64,000 bases of DNA from Mycolicibacterium goodii (GCF_022370755.2 NZ_CP092364.2:4464001-4528000); one strand, 5' to 3'; positions 28,144 to 38,176 are shown, numbered from the stretch's first letter. Numbers and translations: made by a program. Notes: generated by a model from the letters alone, not told the origin.

Positions 28144-29367
28144 TCAGCGTCCTGACGGTTTGCGTTCAGGCGGCTGGACGTTCGGCTGGGTGTCAGCGGA
28201 GCGCACGCTGTTCAGCACGGTTTGGCCTTGCTGGTCGATCAGCCTGGTGAACAGCTGTTGGGCGTAGCCGAAAACCAGGCCCCACGCGACGATCTGCCCC
28301 GGGTTGTCCAACGCGTTGAGTCCGGGGATGAACTGGCCGCGCATCAGCAACAGGCCCAGCACGGCGGTCAGCGCGCCCGTCGGCAGCTTCAGTGCCGCGA
28401 GCGCGACCGGGATCCCGTACCGCTCCGACGATCCTCTGACGTGGCTGATCATCGCCGCGGACGCGATCGCGGCCGCGAGAAGGCCGACGAGCTCGATCAC
28501 GATGACGTCCATCCGCGTGGCGGTGTCCGCGACGACGGAGTCGATGTCGCGCGCGTGCTGTGCCGGCGGCACCCCCGCTCGTTGAGGTGTGATCGGCGGC
28601 GACTGGTTCGTCGGGCACACCACGGTGATCTGGTTGGCGTCCGCCGGGGCGAAACACAGCGGCAGCAGCGTCGGCTGGTGGAAGCCGAAGATCCCGAGCG
28701 CGACCGCCAGCAGCGACAACAGAACCGTGGTACTGACCACGATGTTGCGAAAACTCCTGAGCCGCAGGTTCTCTCGCAACGCCTCGGAACTCGCCGCCCG
28801 AACCGTCGCGACGATCTTGTCCCGCTCGCGCGCGACGATGTCGTTCTGCGTCTCTCGGTCCAGGCCGGCGAGGCTCTTGACGACACGCTCCAATTCCACC
28901 CGTCCCGGATCACCGGAGCGCAGGTGGCGCTGGACGTGCCGCAGCAGTGACGGCATCTGCCCGGCGAGGTATTCGGACGGTGCGAGGTTGAGCAGCTGCG
29001 CCTCCGCGGCATCGAGGTTGCTCATCGAGCGTTCGAGCAGGGGCCCGTGACGCCACACCCACACACGGTTGCCGTCTGCCGCGTCGCGCACGGCCTGCAG
29101 ATGACTCCTGATCGCCGTCGACAGGGCGCCGCCCATGTCACGGGGATTGCCCGGCGCCAGGTAATCGACCAGCGTCTCCAGTTCGTAGGCGCGGGTCAGT
29201 GCACTCTCACGCCACGCCACCCACACCGGACCGCCGACGGATCGTACGGCCTCGACCTGAGGTAGGCGGGGCAGGTCCTCGACGGGGACCCCGGTGATCG
29301 CCACGATGCCTCCCGGACGCGTCACGCGATGCAACTCGTCTCTGACCGTATGACCGGGAGACGTCAA
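28144..29367 (-). CDS. Membrane protein of unknown function
   Basis: 407 aa. Residues 1-205 are soluble and helix-rich, including a charged segment from about 160 to 205. Four hydrophobic helices follow: near residues 208-230, 285-310, 330-345 and 355-370, with a Cys-containing loop (PLCFAPADANQITVVCPTN) between the first two that is probably outside. The tail is polar. No family is recognised. The TTG at 29367 is uncertain; GTG codons 45 bases later are alternatives. It diverges from the cupin gene. Confidence 0.65.
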   Translation of the reverse strand: MTSPGHTVRDELHRVTRPGGIVAITGVPVEDLPRLPQVEAVRSVGGPVWVAWRESALTRAYELETLVDYLAPGNPRDMGGALSTAIRSHLQAVRDAADGNRVWVWRHGPLLERSMSNLDAAEAQLLNLAPSEYLAGQMPSLLRHVQRHLRSGDPGRVELERVVKSLAGLDRETQNDIVARERDKIVATVRAASSEALRENLRLRSFRNIVVSTTVLLSLLAVALGIFGFHQPTLLPLCFAPADANQITVVCPTNQSPPITPQRAGVPPAQHARDIDSVVADTATRMDVIVIELVGLLAAAIASAAMISHVRGSSERYGIPVALAALKLPTGALTAVLGLLLMRGQFIPGLNALDNPGQIVAWGLVFGYAQQLFTRLIDQQGQTVLNSVRSADTQPNVQPPERKPSGR

Positions 29368-29415
29368 CCGACACGCGTAGTGCGGTACTCATTTCAGCCT
29401 CCGCATACTGTTGCG

Positions 29416-29760
29416 ATGACACCGAACAGCGCCGTCGATTCCACCGCCGTCGAACTGGAACACCAACCCGTACCGGCCGATCAATCGGTCAGCGGAGCAC
29501 CGCAGACGGCAGCCCTGGCGCTCGACGAGTTCGACGGCCTTGAGATCGGTGTGTGGGAGATGACCCCGGGGGTGATGAGCGACGTCGAGGCCGACGAGGT
29601 GTTCGTCGTCGTCGCGGGATCAGGTTCGGTCGAGTTCGCCGACGGCAGCCCGACGCTGCACCTCGGCCCCGGCACCGTCTGCCGGCTCAAGGCAGGCACC
29701 AGCACCGTCTGGACCGTCACCGAGACGCTGCGGAAGGTCTATCTCACCGGCCCGGCCTGA
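29416..29760 (+). CDS. Small cupin-domain protein
   Basis: 114 aa single-domain cupin (DUF861-like). EIGVWEMTPGVMSDVEADEVFVVVAGSG and LHLGPGTVCRLKAGTSTVWTVTE follow the two cupin motifs. The usual metal-binding histidines of motif 1 are absent (Glu residues instead). Such small cupins may be isomerases or ligand sensors. The ATG at 29416 lies close to a -10-like sequence. Its 3' end is overlapped by the opposite-strand PAP2 gene. Confidence 0.78.
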   Translation: MTPNSAVDSTAVELEHQPVPADQSVSGAPQTAALALDEFDGLEIGVWEMTPGVMSDVEADEVFVVVAGSGSVEFADGSPTLHLGPGTVCRLKAGTSTVWTVTETLRKVYLTGPA

Positions 29761-30840
29761 CCGCCCACGCCGGAAGGCGTGGAACCGGTTGAAAGCGAAG
29801 ATCACCGTCGCGGCCAGCGCCCAGCCCAAAAGGATGTCGATGACGTAGTGCTCGGCCGTGTAGACCAGGGTGAACGCCATGATCAACGGGTAAGCCACGA
29901 GCAGCGGACGCCACTTGCGGTGCACCCGGTGCCATAGGAACGCCGCGACGGCTGCCGTGAGGCCCGCGTGCAGCGACGGGATCGCCGCCACGAGGTTCAC
30001 GCTGGCCTGTCCCTGGTCGATCAGCGCGGTCGCGGTGTGCAGGTTCAACTTGCCCCAGCCCCGCGTGACGATGCGCTCGATCCAGTCGTTGGCGCCGTCC
30101 TGGCTGCTCTGCACCGGACCGAGCAGACCACCGTCGGGAACCCCGCGTGCCGAACGGAACATGCACCGCGGATCGGACGGCCCACCCTCGACGTCGGAGG
30201 CCGTACAGCGGGCCGCCGCCCATGGCGGCGCCGCGGGCACCACGGCGTAGATGGCCAGCGCCACAAACGACAGTCCGACGAACAGCCGCACGAACTTCTT
30301 CCACTCCTCGCGGTCGCGCAACCACAGCACACCGGCCACCACGTACGGGAGGATGAAAAACGACATGTAGACCGTGCTGATCACGACTTCCCACCACGGC
30401 GGATGCGGCAGCTTGAGGCGCTCCTGCAGCCACACGGTCGGCACGGTGCCGAAGAACAGCCAGCGGTCGACCTCGACCTGCCAGTGCCACAGCGTCGGGC
30501 GGCCGATCAACGTGGCCGCACCGCGGCTCAGGTCATAGGCGACCAGCACCAGGGCGAACGGCAGCCAGTCGCGGATGACGTACAGCATGCGCTTGCCCTG
30601 GCCGATGCTCGCGGCCAACAGCCCGGTGCAGATGTAGAGCAGCAGCAGTTCGCGGTTGAAGGCGAAACCGTCGGTGATGGTGCGGTACACGATGACGGCA
30701 GCCCAGAGCGCGACGGCCACGTACCGCACGATGCGCAGAACGCGCGCCCGGCCGCCCCGATCGGAAGTGCCGATCTCGGCCGTGTCTCCGGTGGTTGGGC
30801 CGGGTTCTGTACCAGTTGCGGAATCGTCAACCGCGGTCAC
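29620..30840 (-). CDS. PAP2-superfamily membrane phosphatase
   Basis: 406 aa with about six to seven membrane helices. The acid-phosphatase motifs are IPSLHAGLTAAV (PSLH) and AEHYVIDILLGW (Hx3D type), as in the inositol-phosphorylceramide-synthase-like branch. It likely works on a lipid phosphate or transfers a phospho-head group at the outer membrane face. The GTG start at 30840 follows TACTGT by 7 bases, a leaderless pattern. The frame runs 141 bases antisense into the cupin gene, giving an atypical hydrophilic tail. A frameshift near the end would give a stop at 29744 instead. Confidence 0.8.
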   Translation of the reverse strand: MTAVDDSATGTEPGPTTGDTAEIGTSDRGGRARVLRIVRYVAVALWAAVIVYRTITDGFAFNRELLLLYICTGLLAASIGQGKRMLYVIRDWLPFALVLVAYDLSRGAATLIGRPTLWHWQVEVDRWLFFGTVPTVWLQERLKLPHPPWWEVVISTVYMSFFILPYVVAGVLWLRDREEWKKFVRLFVGLSFVALAIYAVVPAAPPWAAARCTASDVEGGPSDPRCMFRSARGVPDGGLLGPVQSSQDGANDWIERIVTRGWGKLNLHTATALIDQGQASVNLVAAIPSLHAGLTAAVAAFLWHRVHRKWRPLLVAYPLIMAFTLVYTAEHYVIDILLGWALAATVIFAFNRFHAFRRGRSGRAGEIDLPQRLGDGPDGAGACLEPADGAGAEVQRRAAVGELDRT

Positions 30841-30917
30841 TAGGCCGACAGTAGTTCACCTGCTCGTCACCGTCGGTTCGGGCACGGTTTCGGTTACCAA
30901 ACCGTGTCGGCGCGCCG

Positions 30918-31670
30918 CTAGCCGGCGTGTTCGCGCAGAAACGCGATGTCGTCCTTGCGCCCGTCCTCGGCGGTCTCACAGATGACCGGCGCGTCGGCGG
31001 CCTTGACCACCGCGGCCAGAAGTTGCGGATCGATCTGACCGGCGCCGAAGTTGGCGTGCCGGTCGGCACCGGACCCGGCCGCGTCGCGGGAATCGTTGCA
31101 GTGCACCAGATCGATGCGCCCCGTGATCGCCTTGATGCGGTCGACGGCGTCGATGAGCGCCTCACCGGCGGCCCAGGCGTGGCACGTGTCGAGGCAGAAA
31201 CCGATGCCCTTGTCGCCGATGTGATCCCACAACCGCGCGATGGTGTCGAAGTGGCGCGCCATCGCGTGATCGCCGCCCGCGGTGTTCTCCAGATACACCG
31301 GCACGTCGGTGTTGAGCGCGTCGAGCGCCTTGACCCAGCGGGTGAAACCGGCCTCCATGTCGTTGTCGTCGGCGTGGCCGCCGTGCACGATGACGGCCGT
31401 CGCGCCGATCTCGGCGGCCGCGTCACACGTGTCCTGCAGGATCTTGCGGGACGGGATGCGCACCCGGTTGTTGGCCGATGCGACGTTGATCAGGTACGGC
31501 GCGTGCACGTAGAGCGGGATCGACGACGCCTTGAGCACCTCGGCGTCCTCTCGCGGCTTGGGTTTCTTCCAGCTCTGCGGGTTACCGAGGAAGAACTGCA
31601 CGACGTCGGCGCCGTCAGCGGCGGCCGCGGCCAGCGGATCGGTGTTGTCTACATGCGAGCCAATGAGCAC
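30918..31670 (-). CDS. end: Endonuclease IV (AP endonuclease)
   Basis: 250 aa Zn-dependent enzyme that cuts DNA at abasic sites in base-excision repair. Metal ligands are visible in order: HVDN near the start, [39 protein letters not shown] and the final CETAEDGR. It is shorter than E. coli Nfo (285 aa) but keeps all ligand segments. The GTG start at 31670 follows TAGACT by 6 bases, so the mRNA is probably leaderless. It corresponds to Rv0670, which is next to rpoC in M. tuberculosis; here it is separated from rpoC by about 16 kb. Confidence 0.93.
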   Translation of the reverse strand: MLIGSHVDNTDPLAAAAADGADVVQFFLGNPQSWKKPKPREDAEVLKASSIPLYVHAPYLINVASANNRVRIPSRKILQDTCDAAAEIGATAVIVHGGHADDNDMEAGFTRWVKALDALNTDVPVYLENTAGGDHAMARHFDTIARLWDHIGDKGIGFCLDTCHAWAAGEALIDAVDRIKAITGRIDLVHCNDSRDAAGSGADRHANFGAGQIDPQLLAAVVKAADAPVICETAEDGRKDDIAFLREHAG

Positions 31671-31715
31671 GGGGCCAGTCTAGTGACCGGCCCCGACACT
31701 CCATCAGTTCAGCGA

Positions 31716-34619
31716 TCAGCTCAGCGCTTCCTCCGGTGCGCGCTGGATCGGCGCGGGCCATTTCGCCGGAACCGGCCGCTCGCGCACGCGCTGCGGCCAC
31801 CAGAACCAGTGCCCGAGCAGCGTCGCGATCGACGGTGTCATCAGCGAGCGCACGACCAGCGTGTCGAACAGCAGGCCGAGGCCGATGGTGGTGCCGACCT
31901 GCCCGATGGTGATCAGGCTGCTGACGGCCATCGATCCCATCGTGAAGGCGAAGACCAACCCGGCCGCGGTGACCACCGCACCGGTGCCGACCATGGCCCG
32001 GATGATGCCGGTCCGGATTCCCGCGTGGATCTCCTCTTTCATGCGGGAGACCAGCAGCAGGTTGTAGTCCGCGCCGACGGCCAACAGCACGATGACCGAC
32101 ATCGGCAACACCATCCAGTGCAACGGGATCCCCACGATGTGCTGCCACAGCAACACCGACAATCCGAACGCCGAGGCCAGGCTCAACACCACCGTCCCGA
32201 CGATCACGGCCGAGGCCACGATGGCCCTGGTGAGCACCATCATGATGATGAAGATCAGGATCAGGGCCGCGGCCGCGACGATGATCAGGTCGTAATCGGC
32301 GCCGATCTGCATGTCGTTGTACGTCGCGGCGCTGCCGCCGAGATAGATGCGCGCGCCCTCGAACGGCGTGCCCTTGATCGCATCGGCCGCGGCGATCTTG
32401 AGGTCATCCATGCGCGAGGTGCCCTCTTCGGTCAGGGGGTCACCCTGGTGAACGATGGTGAACCGCACCGCATGTCCGTCGGGCGACATGAACAGCTTCA
32501 TGCCGCGCTGGAAGTCGTCGGTCTCGAAGGCCTCCGGCGGGAGATAGAACGAATCGTCGTTCTTGGCCGCGTCGAACGCCTCGCTCATGGCCGTGGCGTT
32601 CTCCTGCATGGCCATGGTCTGGTCCTGCTGCGCCTTCTGCACCTGGTACTGGTTCAGCAGCGTCTGCTTCTGGTTCTTCATCGACTGGATCTGGGCGGGC
32701 ATCACCGCCACCATCCGAGGCATCAGGTCGGCCATGCGCTGCATCTCGGGCACGATTTCCTGGAAGTCGTCGGACATGGTGTTGATGCCGTCGAGGCTCT
32801 CGAAGATCGACCGCATGGACCAGCACATCGGGATGTCGTAGCAGTGCGGTTCCCAGTACAGGTAGTTGCGGATCGGCCGGAAGAAGTCGTCGAAGTCCGC
32901 GAGGTGATCCCGCACGCTCGCGGTGTCGTCCGAGGTCTGCTTCATCTTGTCGGCCATCGACTGCGACACCGCGGCCAGCTCCGTCTGGATGTTCATCATC
33001 TCGGTCATCGAGTCGATGCTGGTCTGCAGGTCGTCGGCCTGCTTGAGCAGATTGTCCAGATTGGTCTGCATGTAGTCGTTGTTCATGATCTGCGAGGTGC
33101 CGTTCTGGCCGATCGTGTACGGGATCGTCGAGTGTTCGATCGGGTCGCCATCGGGACGGGTGATGGTCTGCACCTGCGCGATGCCGTGAACGTTCTTGAG
33201 CGCCTTGGCGATCTTGTCGATCACCAGGAAGTCGGCCGGGTTCCGCAGATCGCGGTCGGTCTCGATCATCATCAGATCGGGATTCATCTTGGCCTGCGAG
33301 AAGTGTCGGAACGCGGCCTCGTACCCGACGTTCGCCGGGACGTCGGCGGGCAGATAGCGCCGGTCGTCATAGGTGGTGTAGTAGCCGGGCAGCGCAAGCA
33401 GGCCGATGAGCGCCGCCACCACCGCGCACACCAGGATTGCGCCGGGCCAGCGCACGGTGGCGGTGCCGACGCGGTGCCACACTTGAGACCGGCTCACGCG
33501 CTTGGGTTCCAGGATCTTGCCGAAGCGGCTGGCCACCGAGATGACGGCGGGGCCTGCGGTCAGGGCCGCGGCCACCACGATCAGCATGCCGATCGCCAGC
33601 GGGATACCCATCGTCTGGAAGTACGGCAGTCGGGTGAAGTGCAGGCACAGCGTCGCACCGGCGATGGTCAGACCCGAGGCGAGGACGACGTGCGCCGTCC
33701 CGTGAAACATCGTGTAGTACGCCGATTCTCGGTCCTCGCCCACGCGGCGCGCCTCCTGGTAGCGGCCGATGAGGAAGATCGCGTAGTCGGTGGCGGCCGC
33801 GATGGCCAGCGTCACCACCATGTTGGTGGCGAAGGTGGTCAATCCGAAGACGTTGTAGAAGCCCAGGAACGCCACGATCCCACGGGCACCGGATAATCCG
33901 AGCACCACCATCGCCAGCACGATGAGCGTGGTGATGACGGAGCGGTAGACCGCCAACAGCATGACGGTGATGACCGCGAAGGTGACGCCCTCGATCAGCT
34001 TCATGCTGGCGTCGCCTTCGGCGAGCTGATCGGCGCTCGTCGCCGCGGCGCCGGTCACGTAAGCCTTGACACCGGGCGGTGCCTCGCGTTCGGTGGCGAT
34101 CTTGCGGACCGCTTCGACCGACTCGTTGGCCAGCGCCTCGCCTTGGTCACCGGAGATGTAGACCTGGACGTAAGCGGCTTTCCCGTCGACGCTCTGGGCG
34201 CCCGACGCGGTGAGGGTGTCGCCCCAGAAGTCCTGGACGTGTTGCACGTGTTTGGTGTCGGCGCGCAGGTCGGCGACCATCTTGTCGTAGAAGGCGTGTG
34301 CCTCGATGCCAAGTGGCTCTTCGCCTTCCAGCACGATCATCACCGAACTGCTGGTGTCGTATTCCTGGAACACCTGGCCCACCCGCTTGATGGCGAGCGT
34401 CGACGGCGCGTCGTTGGGGCTCATCGACACCGCGCGCATCTTGCCGACCTCGTCCAGCGTCGGGACGACGGTGTTGAGGACCGCGACGATCGCGACCCAC
34501 ACCAGGATGATGGGAACGGCGAACGTACGGATGAACCGCGGCAACCGTGGCCGTGGGGGTGCCGCGTGGCGAGGCTTGGCGATGGCGTCGGTCGGGGTGT
34601 CGTCGGTCGGCGCGCTCAT
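31716..34619 (-). CDS. mmpL5: MmpL5-type RND transporter
   Basis: 967 aa inner-membrane RND pump with about 12 helices and two large periplasmic domains. TM4 carries [19 protein letters not shown] and TM10 carries [15 protein letters not shown], whose Asp-Tyr pairs serve proton relay in MmpL proteins. The second periplasmic loop has a long helical stretch rich in Met/Gln (roughly residues 480-660), the coiled-coil hairpin found in MmpL4/5. MmpL5 with MmpS5 exports siderophores and causes bedaquiline/clofazimine efflux when overexpressed. The start overlaps the mmpS5 stop (ATGA). Confidence 0.9.
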   Translation of the reverse strand: MSAPTDDTPTDAIAKPRHAAPPRPRLPRFIRTFAVPIILVWVAIVAVLNTVVPTLDEVGKMRAVSMSPNDAPSTLAIKRVGQVFQEYDTSSSVMIVLEGEEPLGIEAHAFYDKMVADLRADTKHVQHVQDFWGDTLTASGAQSVDGKAAYVQVYISGDQGEALANESVEAVRKIATEREAPPGVKAYVTGAAATSADQLAEGDASMKLIEGVTFAVITVMLLAVYRSVITTLIVLAMVVLGLSGARGIVAFLGFYNVFGLTTFATNMVVTLAIAAATDYAIFLIGRYQEARRVGEDRESAYYTMFHGTAHVVLASGLTIAGATLCLHFTRLPYFQTMGIPLAIGMLIVVAAALTAGPAVISVASRFGKILEPKRVSRSQVWHRVGTATVRWPGAILVCAVVAALIGLLALPGYYTTYDDRRYLPADVPANVGYEAAFRHFSQAKMNPDLMMIETDRDLRNPADFLVIDKIAKALKNVHGIAQVQTITRPDGDPIEHSTIPYTIGQNGTSQIMNNDYMQTNLDNLLKQADDLQTSIDSMTEMMNIQTELAAVSQSMADKMKQTSDDTASVRDHLADFDDFFRPIRNYLYWEPHCYDIPMCWSMRSIFESLDGINTMSDDFQEIVPEMQRMADLMPRMVAVMPAQIQSMKNQKQTLLNQYQVQKAQQDQTMAMQENATAMSEAFDAAKNDDSFYLPPEAFETDDFQRGMKLFMSPDGHAVRFTIVHQGDPLTEEGTSRMDDLKIAAADAIKGTPFEGARIYLGGSAATYNDMQIGADYDLIIVAAAALILIFIIMMVLTRAIVASAVIVGTVVLSLASAFGLSVLLWQHIVGIPLHWMVLPMSVIVLLAVGADYNLLLVSRMKEEIHAGIRTGIIRAMVGTGAVVTAAGLVFAFTMGSMAVSSLITIGQVGTTIGLGLLFDTLVVRSLMTPSIATLLGHWFWWPQRVRERPVPAKWPAPIQRAPEEALS

Positions 34620-35041
34620 GCTGCCTTCACATAGCAGAAGGTTTCGGCGTTCATGCCGGTGGCGGTCCTCTCTTCTTTGACCACGTCATCGACGGTGACT
34701 CGACAGGTGATGCTGTCGCCGTCGCCCTGGGCCATGATGTGGGGCATCACCGATGGCAGGGTGGTTTGCAGCGTCAAGGTCCACGGCAGCGGCGTGCTCG
34801 CGACGCGCTGCGGCTTGCCCTCGAGGTCCATGTAGTTGATCACCGCTGTCGAACCGGAACCGAAGATCTCGTACGTCACGACCTTCGGGTTGAAGTCCTC
34901 GGCGTTGTCCGATGTCTTCTCGGTCACCACAACGGGATTCGAACCGAATACGGTGCGGACGTTCATCACCACCAGCGCGCCCGCACCTACCGCGACGATG
35001 ATCAGCACAGGTAGCCAGACCCGACCCAGCAACTTTGTCAT
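34616..35041 (-). CDS. mmpS5: MmpS5-type accessory protein
   Basis: 141 aa. One N-terminal helix (about residues 8-27) anchors a small periplasmic beta domain with [18 protein letters not shown] and [15 protein letters not shown]. This matches the MmpS family, which assembles with MmpL pumps. Two Cys residues near the end (ITCRV, FCYVK) may form a disulfide. It is translated first in the mmpS-mmpL operon from a promoter at 35148-35176. Confidence 0.92.
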   Translation of the reverse strand: MTKLLGRVWLPVLIIVAVGAGALVVMNVRTVFGSNPVVVTEKTSDNAEDFNPKVVTYEIFGSGSTAVINYMDLEGKPQRVASTPLPWTLTLQTTLPSVMPHIMAQGDGDSITCRVTVDDVVKEERTATGMNAETFCYVKAA

Positions 35042-35147
35042 CGCTACCTTCCCCGAACTTGATGACTGCAGCCGACGACAGCCGAGGTCGAGCCGCCAGC
35101 GCCGGAGGCGTCACCGGCATCCGGCAACGCTGAAGTTTCGGATAGTT

Positions 35148-35176
35148 AAGCTAATGGCATAAGTGGATCGGGTCAA
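35148..35176 (-). promoter_or_regulatory. mmpS5-mmpL5 promoter
   Basis: Minus strand -35 TTGACC (35176-35171), 17-base spacer, -10 TAGCTT (35153-35148). The -35 falls inside the inverted repeat at 35161-35183, so a bound repressor would block RNA polymerase. Confidence 0.75.
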
Positions 35177-35183
35177 TCCACTT
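35161..35183. promoter_or_regulatory. Probable TetR operator between mmpS5 and its regulator
   Basis: AAGTGGAT and ATCCACTT are exact inverted arms separated by 7 bases. The site overlaps the -35 of the mmpS5 promoter and the probable -35 region of the divergent TetR promoter (-10 TACACT at 35199-35204), so one site could control both directions. Confidence 0.75.
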
Positions 35184-35211
35184 TCATGTTGTGCGCGTTA
35201 CACTCGGCGGG

Positions 35212-35907
35212 GTGAGCGCGCCCGATACGCCGGACCGGCCTCTGCGAAAAGACGCAGAGCGCAACCGCAAGCGGGTGCTCGAGGCCGCCCGCGAGCTGTT
35301 CGCCGCCAAAGGCCTCGAACCGAACCTCAACGACGTCGCGCGCCACGCCGGCGTGGGCGTGGGCACCGTGTACCGGCGTTTCGCCACCAAGGAGGAACTC
35401 CTCGAGGCGATCTTCGAAGACGGGATGAACCAGTTGACCGAGCTGGCCGAGGAAGCTCTCCGACACTCGGACTCATGGCAGGGGTTCGCCTGGTTCGTCG
35501 AGCAGGAGTGTCAGTTGACCGTGACTGATCGGGGACTGCGTGAGATCGCTTTCAGCAAATGCTACGGCGGCGACCGGGTGACGGCGGCTCAAGAGCGGCT
35601 CAGCGGCGTGACGACCGAACTGGTCGAACGGGCGCAGCGCGACGGCCATCTCCGGCCCGGGGTCTCGGCGACCGACCTGCCACTGCTCGCGCTGCTCGCG
35701 GGCACGGTGAGCGAGTTCGCCGGCCACGTGGATGCCGATTTGTGGCGCCGTTACGTGTCGATCCTGCTGGAGGGCATGCGCCACCACCCAGGCCAGCAAC
35801 CCGTGGCGGTGACGGCGCTCGACCGCCCCGCACTCGAGGCCGCCATGCGCACCTGGGAGCCCGCCGGTCCCCCGTCCCACCGGCCACGTCCGCCCTGTGC
35901 GAACTGA
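35212..35907 (+). CDS. TetR-family repressor of the mmpS5-mmpL5 pair
   Basis: 231 aa. The DNA-binding domain runs from LRKDAERNRKRVLEAARELF through NDVARHAGVGVGTVYRRFATKEELL, a clear TetR_N. The C-terminal ligand domain is diverged and ends in a Pro/Arg-rich tail. GTG 35212 is chosen because TACACT ends 7 bases before it, the leaderless arrangement; the GTG at 35191 would precede that -10. In M. tuberculosis the divergent regulator in this place is the MarR-type Rv0678, so the regulator family differs. Role is inferred from position and the shared operator. Confidence 0.85.
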   Translation: MSAPDTPDRPLRKDAERNRKRVLEAARELFAAKGLEPNLNDVARHAGVGVGTVYRRFATKEELLEAIFEDGMNQLTELAEEALRHSDSWQGFAWFVEQECQLTVTDRGLREIAFSKCYGGDRVTAAQERLSGVTTELVERAQRDGHLRPGVSATDLPLLALLAGTVSEFAGHVDADLWRRYVSILLEGMRHHPGQQPVAVTALDRPALEAAMRTWEPAGPPSHRPRPPCAN

Positions 35908-35922
35908 CCGCTCCCTTTCCAT

Positions 35923-35983
35923 GCGAGCGTGCGTGTCTGCCGTACGACACGCCGTCGCGCACCAGCACTGCGCGCACGCTCGC
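35923..35983. repeat. Dispersed intergenic palindrome, family B
   Basis: GCGAGCGTGCG (35923-35933) pairs with CGCACGCTCGC (35973-35983) across a GC-rich interior. It lies between the convergent TetR and lhgO genes and differs in sequence from the family A repeats. A terminator role is likely. Confidence 0.65.
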
Positions 35984-36015
35984 GGCGCACGAGCACTCCG
36001 ACGGCCCCGGTGCCG

Positions 36016-37215
36016 TCAAGAACGGCTCCAGTCGTTGGCATCGACGATGTGTTCGGCGATCGCCAACGATGCCGTCGCCGCGGGCGACGGAGCGTTGCGG
36101 ACGAAGGTGATTCCGGGACGATGATGGATCACGAAGTCGTCGACCAGGTTTCCGTCGGCCTGTAGGGCCTGGGCGCGCACACCCGATTCCGCACGCACGA
36201 TGTCCGTCGAGCGTAGTTCGGGGATGTAGGCCCGGGCACGGCGCAGGAACACCGACTTGCTCATCGAACCCAGGACCTCGGTGGCGCCCATGCGCCAGTG
36301 GTGCCGCGCCAGCCGGCGCATCCCCGGATAGCTGACGGAACGCCACAGCTGCCGAACGTTGACGTCACGCCACCGGTAACCCTCCTGCGCGAGTGCGAGC
36401 ACCGCGTTCGGCCCGACGTGCACGTGACCGTCGACGCCGCGGGTGAAATGCACGCCCAGGAACGGGTATCGCGGGTCAGGAACCGGATACACCAGTCCCC
36501 GAACGAGTTCCGATCGCGAAGGCACCAATTCGTAGTACTCGCCCCGGAACGGGATGATCTCGGGATCTCTGGGGGCGCCCGCGATCGCGGCGATCATCGA
36601 CGACTGCAGGCCGGCGCACACCACCACATGGTCCAACGTCATGTCCTCGACATCGGTGGCCACCACCACCTTTCCGTCACGCGAGTCGATCCCCACGACA
36701 CGGCATCCGAGCCGGAGTTCACCGCCGGCGTCGGTGATGTCGTCACGCATCGCGGCGGCAATGGCCGGGAAGCTCACCACCGCCGTGCTGGGAATGAGCA
36801 ACGCGGCCAGACCCTCGACATGGGGTTCCCGCTCACGCAATTGCGCCCTGTCGATCAACCGCGTGTCCGGGATCCCGTTGGCTACGGCACGTTTGGCGAG
36901 GTCGTTCAGTCGGGGTAACTCATCGTGGCGAACGGCCACGATCACCTTGCCGAGTTCGTCGTAGCGCAGGCCCCGTCCGACGCAGTAGTCACGCAGCAGG
37001 CCCACTCCGCGGCGGCACAGCGTGGCCTTCAACGAACCGGGCGGATAGTAGACGCCGGAATGGACGACGTTGCTGTTGTGCCCGGTCTGGTGGGCGGCCA
37101 CGACCGTTTCCTTGTCGATGACCGTCACATCGGCCTGCAGCTTCTGCTGCAGACGCCGGGCCACCGCCAGCCCGACGATGCCCGCCCCGATCACGCCGAT
37201 GCGCGGTGTCGCCAT
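36016..37215 (-). CDS. lhgO: L-2-hydroxyglutarate oxidase (FAD-dependent)
   Basis: 399 aa DAO-type flavoprotein. The FAD motif IGVIGAGIVGLAVARRLQ begins at residue 6; the conserved QTGHNSNVVHSGVYYPPGSLKA block, typical of LhgO/L2HGDH, follows. EIIPFRGEYYEL and FLGVHFTRG are further family marks. It oxidises L-2-hydroxyglutarate to 2-oxoglutarate, passing electrons to quinone or oxygen, and clears a side product of central metabolism. It is isolated between the TetR gene and the sugar island. Confidence 0.9.
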   Translation of the reverse strand: MATPRIGVIGAGIVGLAVARRLQQKLQADVTVIDKETVVAAHQTGHNSNVVHSGVYYPPGSLKATLCRRGVGLLRDYCVGRGLRYDELGKVIVAVRHDELPRLNDLAKRAVANGIPDTRLIDRAQLREREPHVEGLAALLIPSTAVVSFPAIAAAMRDDITDAGGELRLGCRVVGIDSRDGKVVVATDVEDMTLDHVVVCAGLQSSMIAAIAGAPRDPEIIPFRGEYYELVPSRSELVRGLVYPVPDPRYPFLGVHFTRGVDGHVHVGPNAVLALAQEGYRWRDVNVRQLWRSVSYPGMRRLARHHWRMGATEVLGSMSKSVFLRRARAYIPELRSTDIVRAESGVRAQALQADGNLVDDFVIHHRPGITFVRNAPSPAATASLAIAEHIVDANDWSRS

Positions 37216-37240
37216 GCTCGCCCCTTTGATCCGCCTGCTG

Positions 37241-38176
37241 TCAACCTAAACGCAAGTCGCCGCGCACCGGGCCGATACTCACCGGCCGCTGCGGATCGGG
37301 CAGCCCGATGAGGGTGCCTTGGTGTTCGACGGCGGTCGCGCCGAAACGCAACGCCGAGGCCAGTGCGTCCGTCGGCTTCTCCTGCCACGCCGCGAGGTAA
37401 CCGGCGAGCAGCGCATCACCGGCCCCGACGGTGTTGACCACGCGCTCCACCGGCGCGGCCCCGTGCAACGCGAGGGTCGCCGTGACGAGCACGGCCCCGT
37501 CACCGCCGAGGCTCACGAGCACCGTGTCCACCCCGCGCTCGGTGAGGGCACGCGCCGCGGTGACCACATCGGCCAGCGTCGCCATCGGGCGGTCCACGAC
37601 GTCTGCCAGTTCGTCGACATTGGGTTTGATCAGGTGCGGCAACCCGGCCCGATCAGCGGCGAGCACGGCCGCCAAGGCGGGCCCGGACGCGTCGACGGCC
37701 ACCCGCCGCCCGGCGGTCCTGGCCTCACCGACCGCGGCGGCCAGGCGCTGCGGCGCGAACCCGGCGGGCAGGCTGCCCGCCCACACCACCCAGTCGCCGC
37801 CCTGTGCGACGGCCGCCGCGCACAACGCGTCGACCTCGTCGGCGGACAGGTGCGGGCCGGGTTCGTTGACCTTGGTGCTCCGCCCGTCGGCCTCGACCAG
37901 TGTGACGTTGCTGCGCACCGCCCCGCAGACGGGCACACCGATCATGTCGAGCCCGAAAACCTGCAAAGCCGAGACGATTTCGGCGCCGACAGATCCTCCG
38001 ACGGGCAGGACGGCACGCGTCGCGTGACCGGCGCCGTGCAGTGCGAGTGCGACGTTGACACCCTTGCCGCTCGGCTCGGTCATGGTCGACGTGGCCCGGT
38101 TGACCTCTCCCGGTCGCAGTCTAGGAAGGTGCAGCGTGCGGTCGAGGCTCGGGTTGGGCGTGACGGTGACGATCAA
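37241..38176 (-). CDS. PfkB-family sugar-phosphate kinase (LacC/FruK type)
   Basis: 311 aa. TVTPNPSLDRTL at the start, GKGVNVA, and the C-terminal VNTVGAGDALLAGYL with the catalytic Asp in GAGD place it with 1-phosphofructokinase/tagatose-6-phosphate kinase. It would phosphorylate a ketose monophosphate to a 1,6-bisphosphate for the aldolase at 40292. A TTG start at 38176 overlaps the DeoR stop (TTGA). Whether the substrate is a fructose, tagatose or other ketose phosphate cannot be told. Confidence 0.9.
   Translation of the reverse strand: MIVTVTPNPSLDRTLHLPRLRPGEVNRATSTMTEPSGKGVNVALALHGAGHATRAVLPVGGSVGAEIVSALQVFGLDMIGVPVCGAVRSNVTLVEADGRSTKVNEPGPHLSADEVDALCAAAVAQGGDWVVWAGSLPAGFAPQRLAAAVGEARTAGRRVAVDASGPALAAVLAADRAGLPHLIKPNVDELADVVDRPMATLADVVTAARALTERGVDTVLVSLGGDGAVLVTATLALHGAAPVERVVNTVGAGDALLAGYLAAWQEKPTDALASALRFGATAVEHQGTLIGLPDPQRPVSIGPVRGDLRLG

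Noticed and set aside
30927..33896. 989-aa open frame opposite endonuclease IV and mmpL5
   Set aside because: Runs through two well-supported genes; composition is typical of a reverse-strand shadow.
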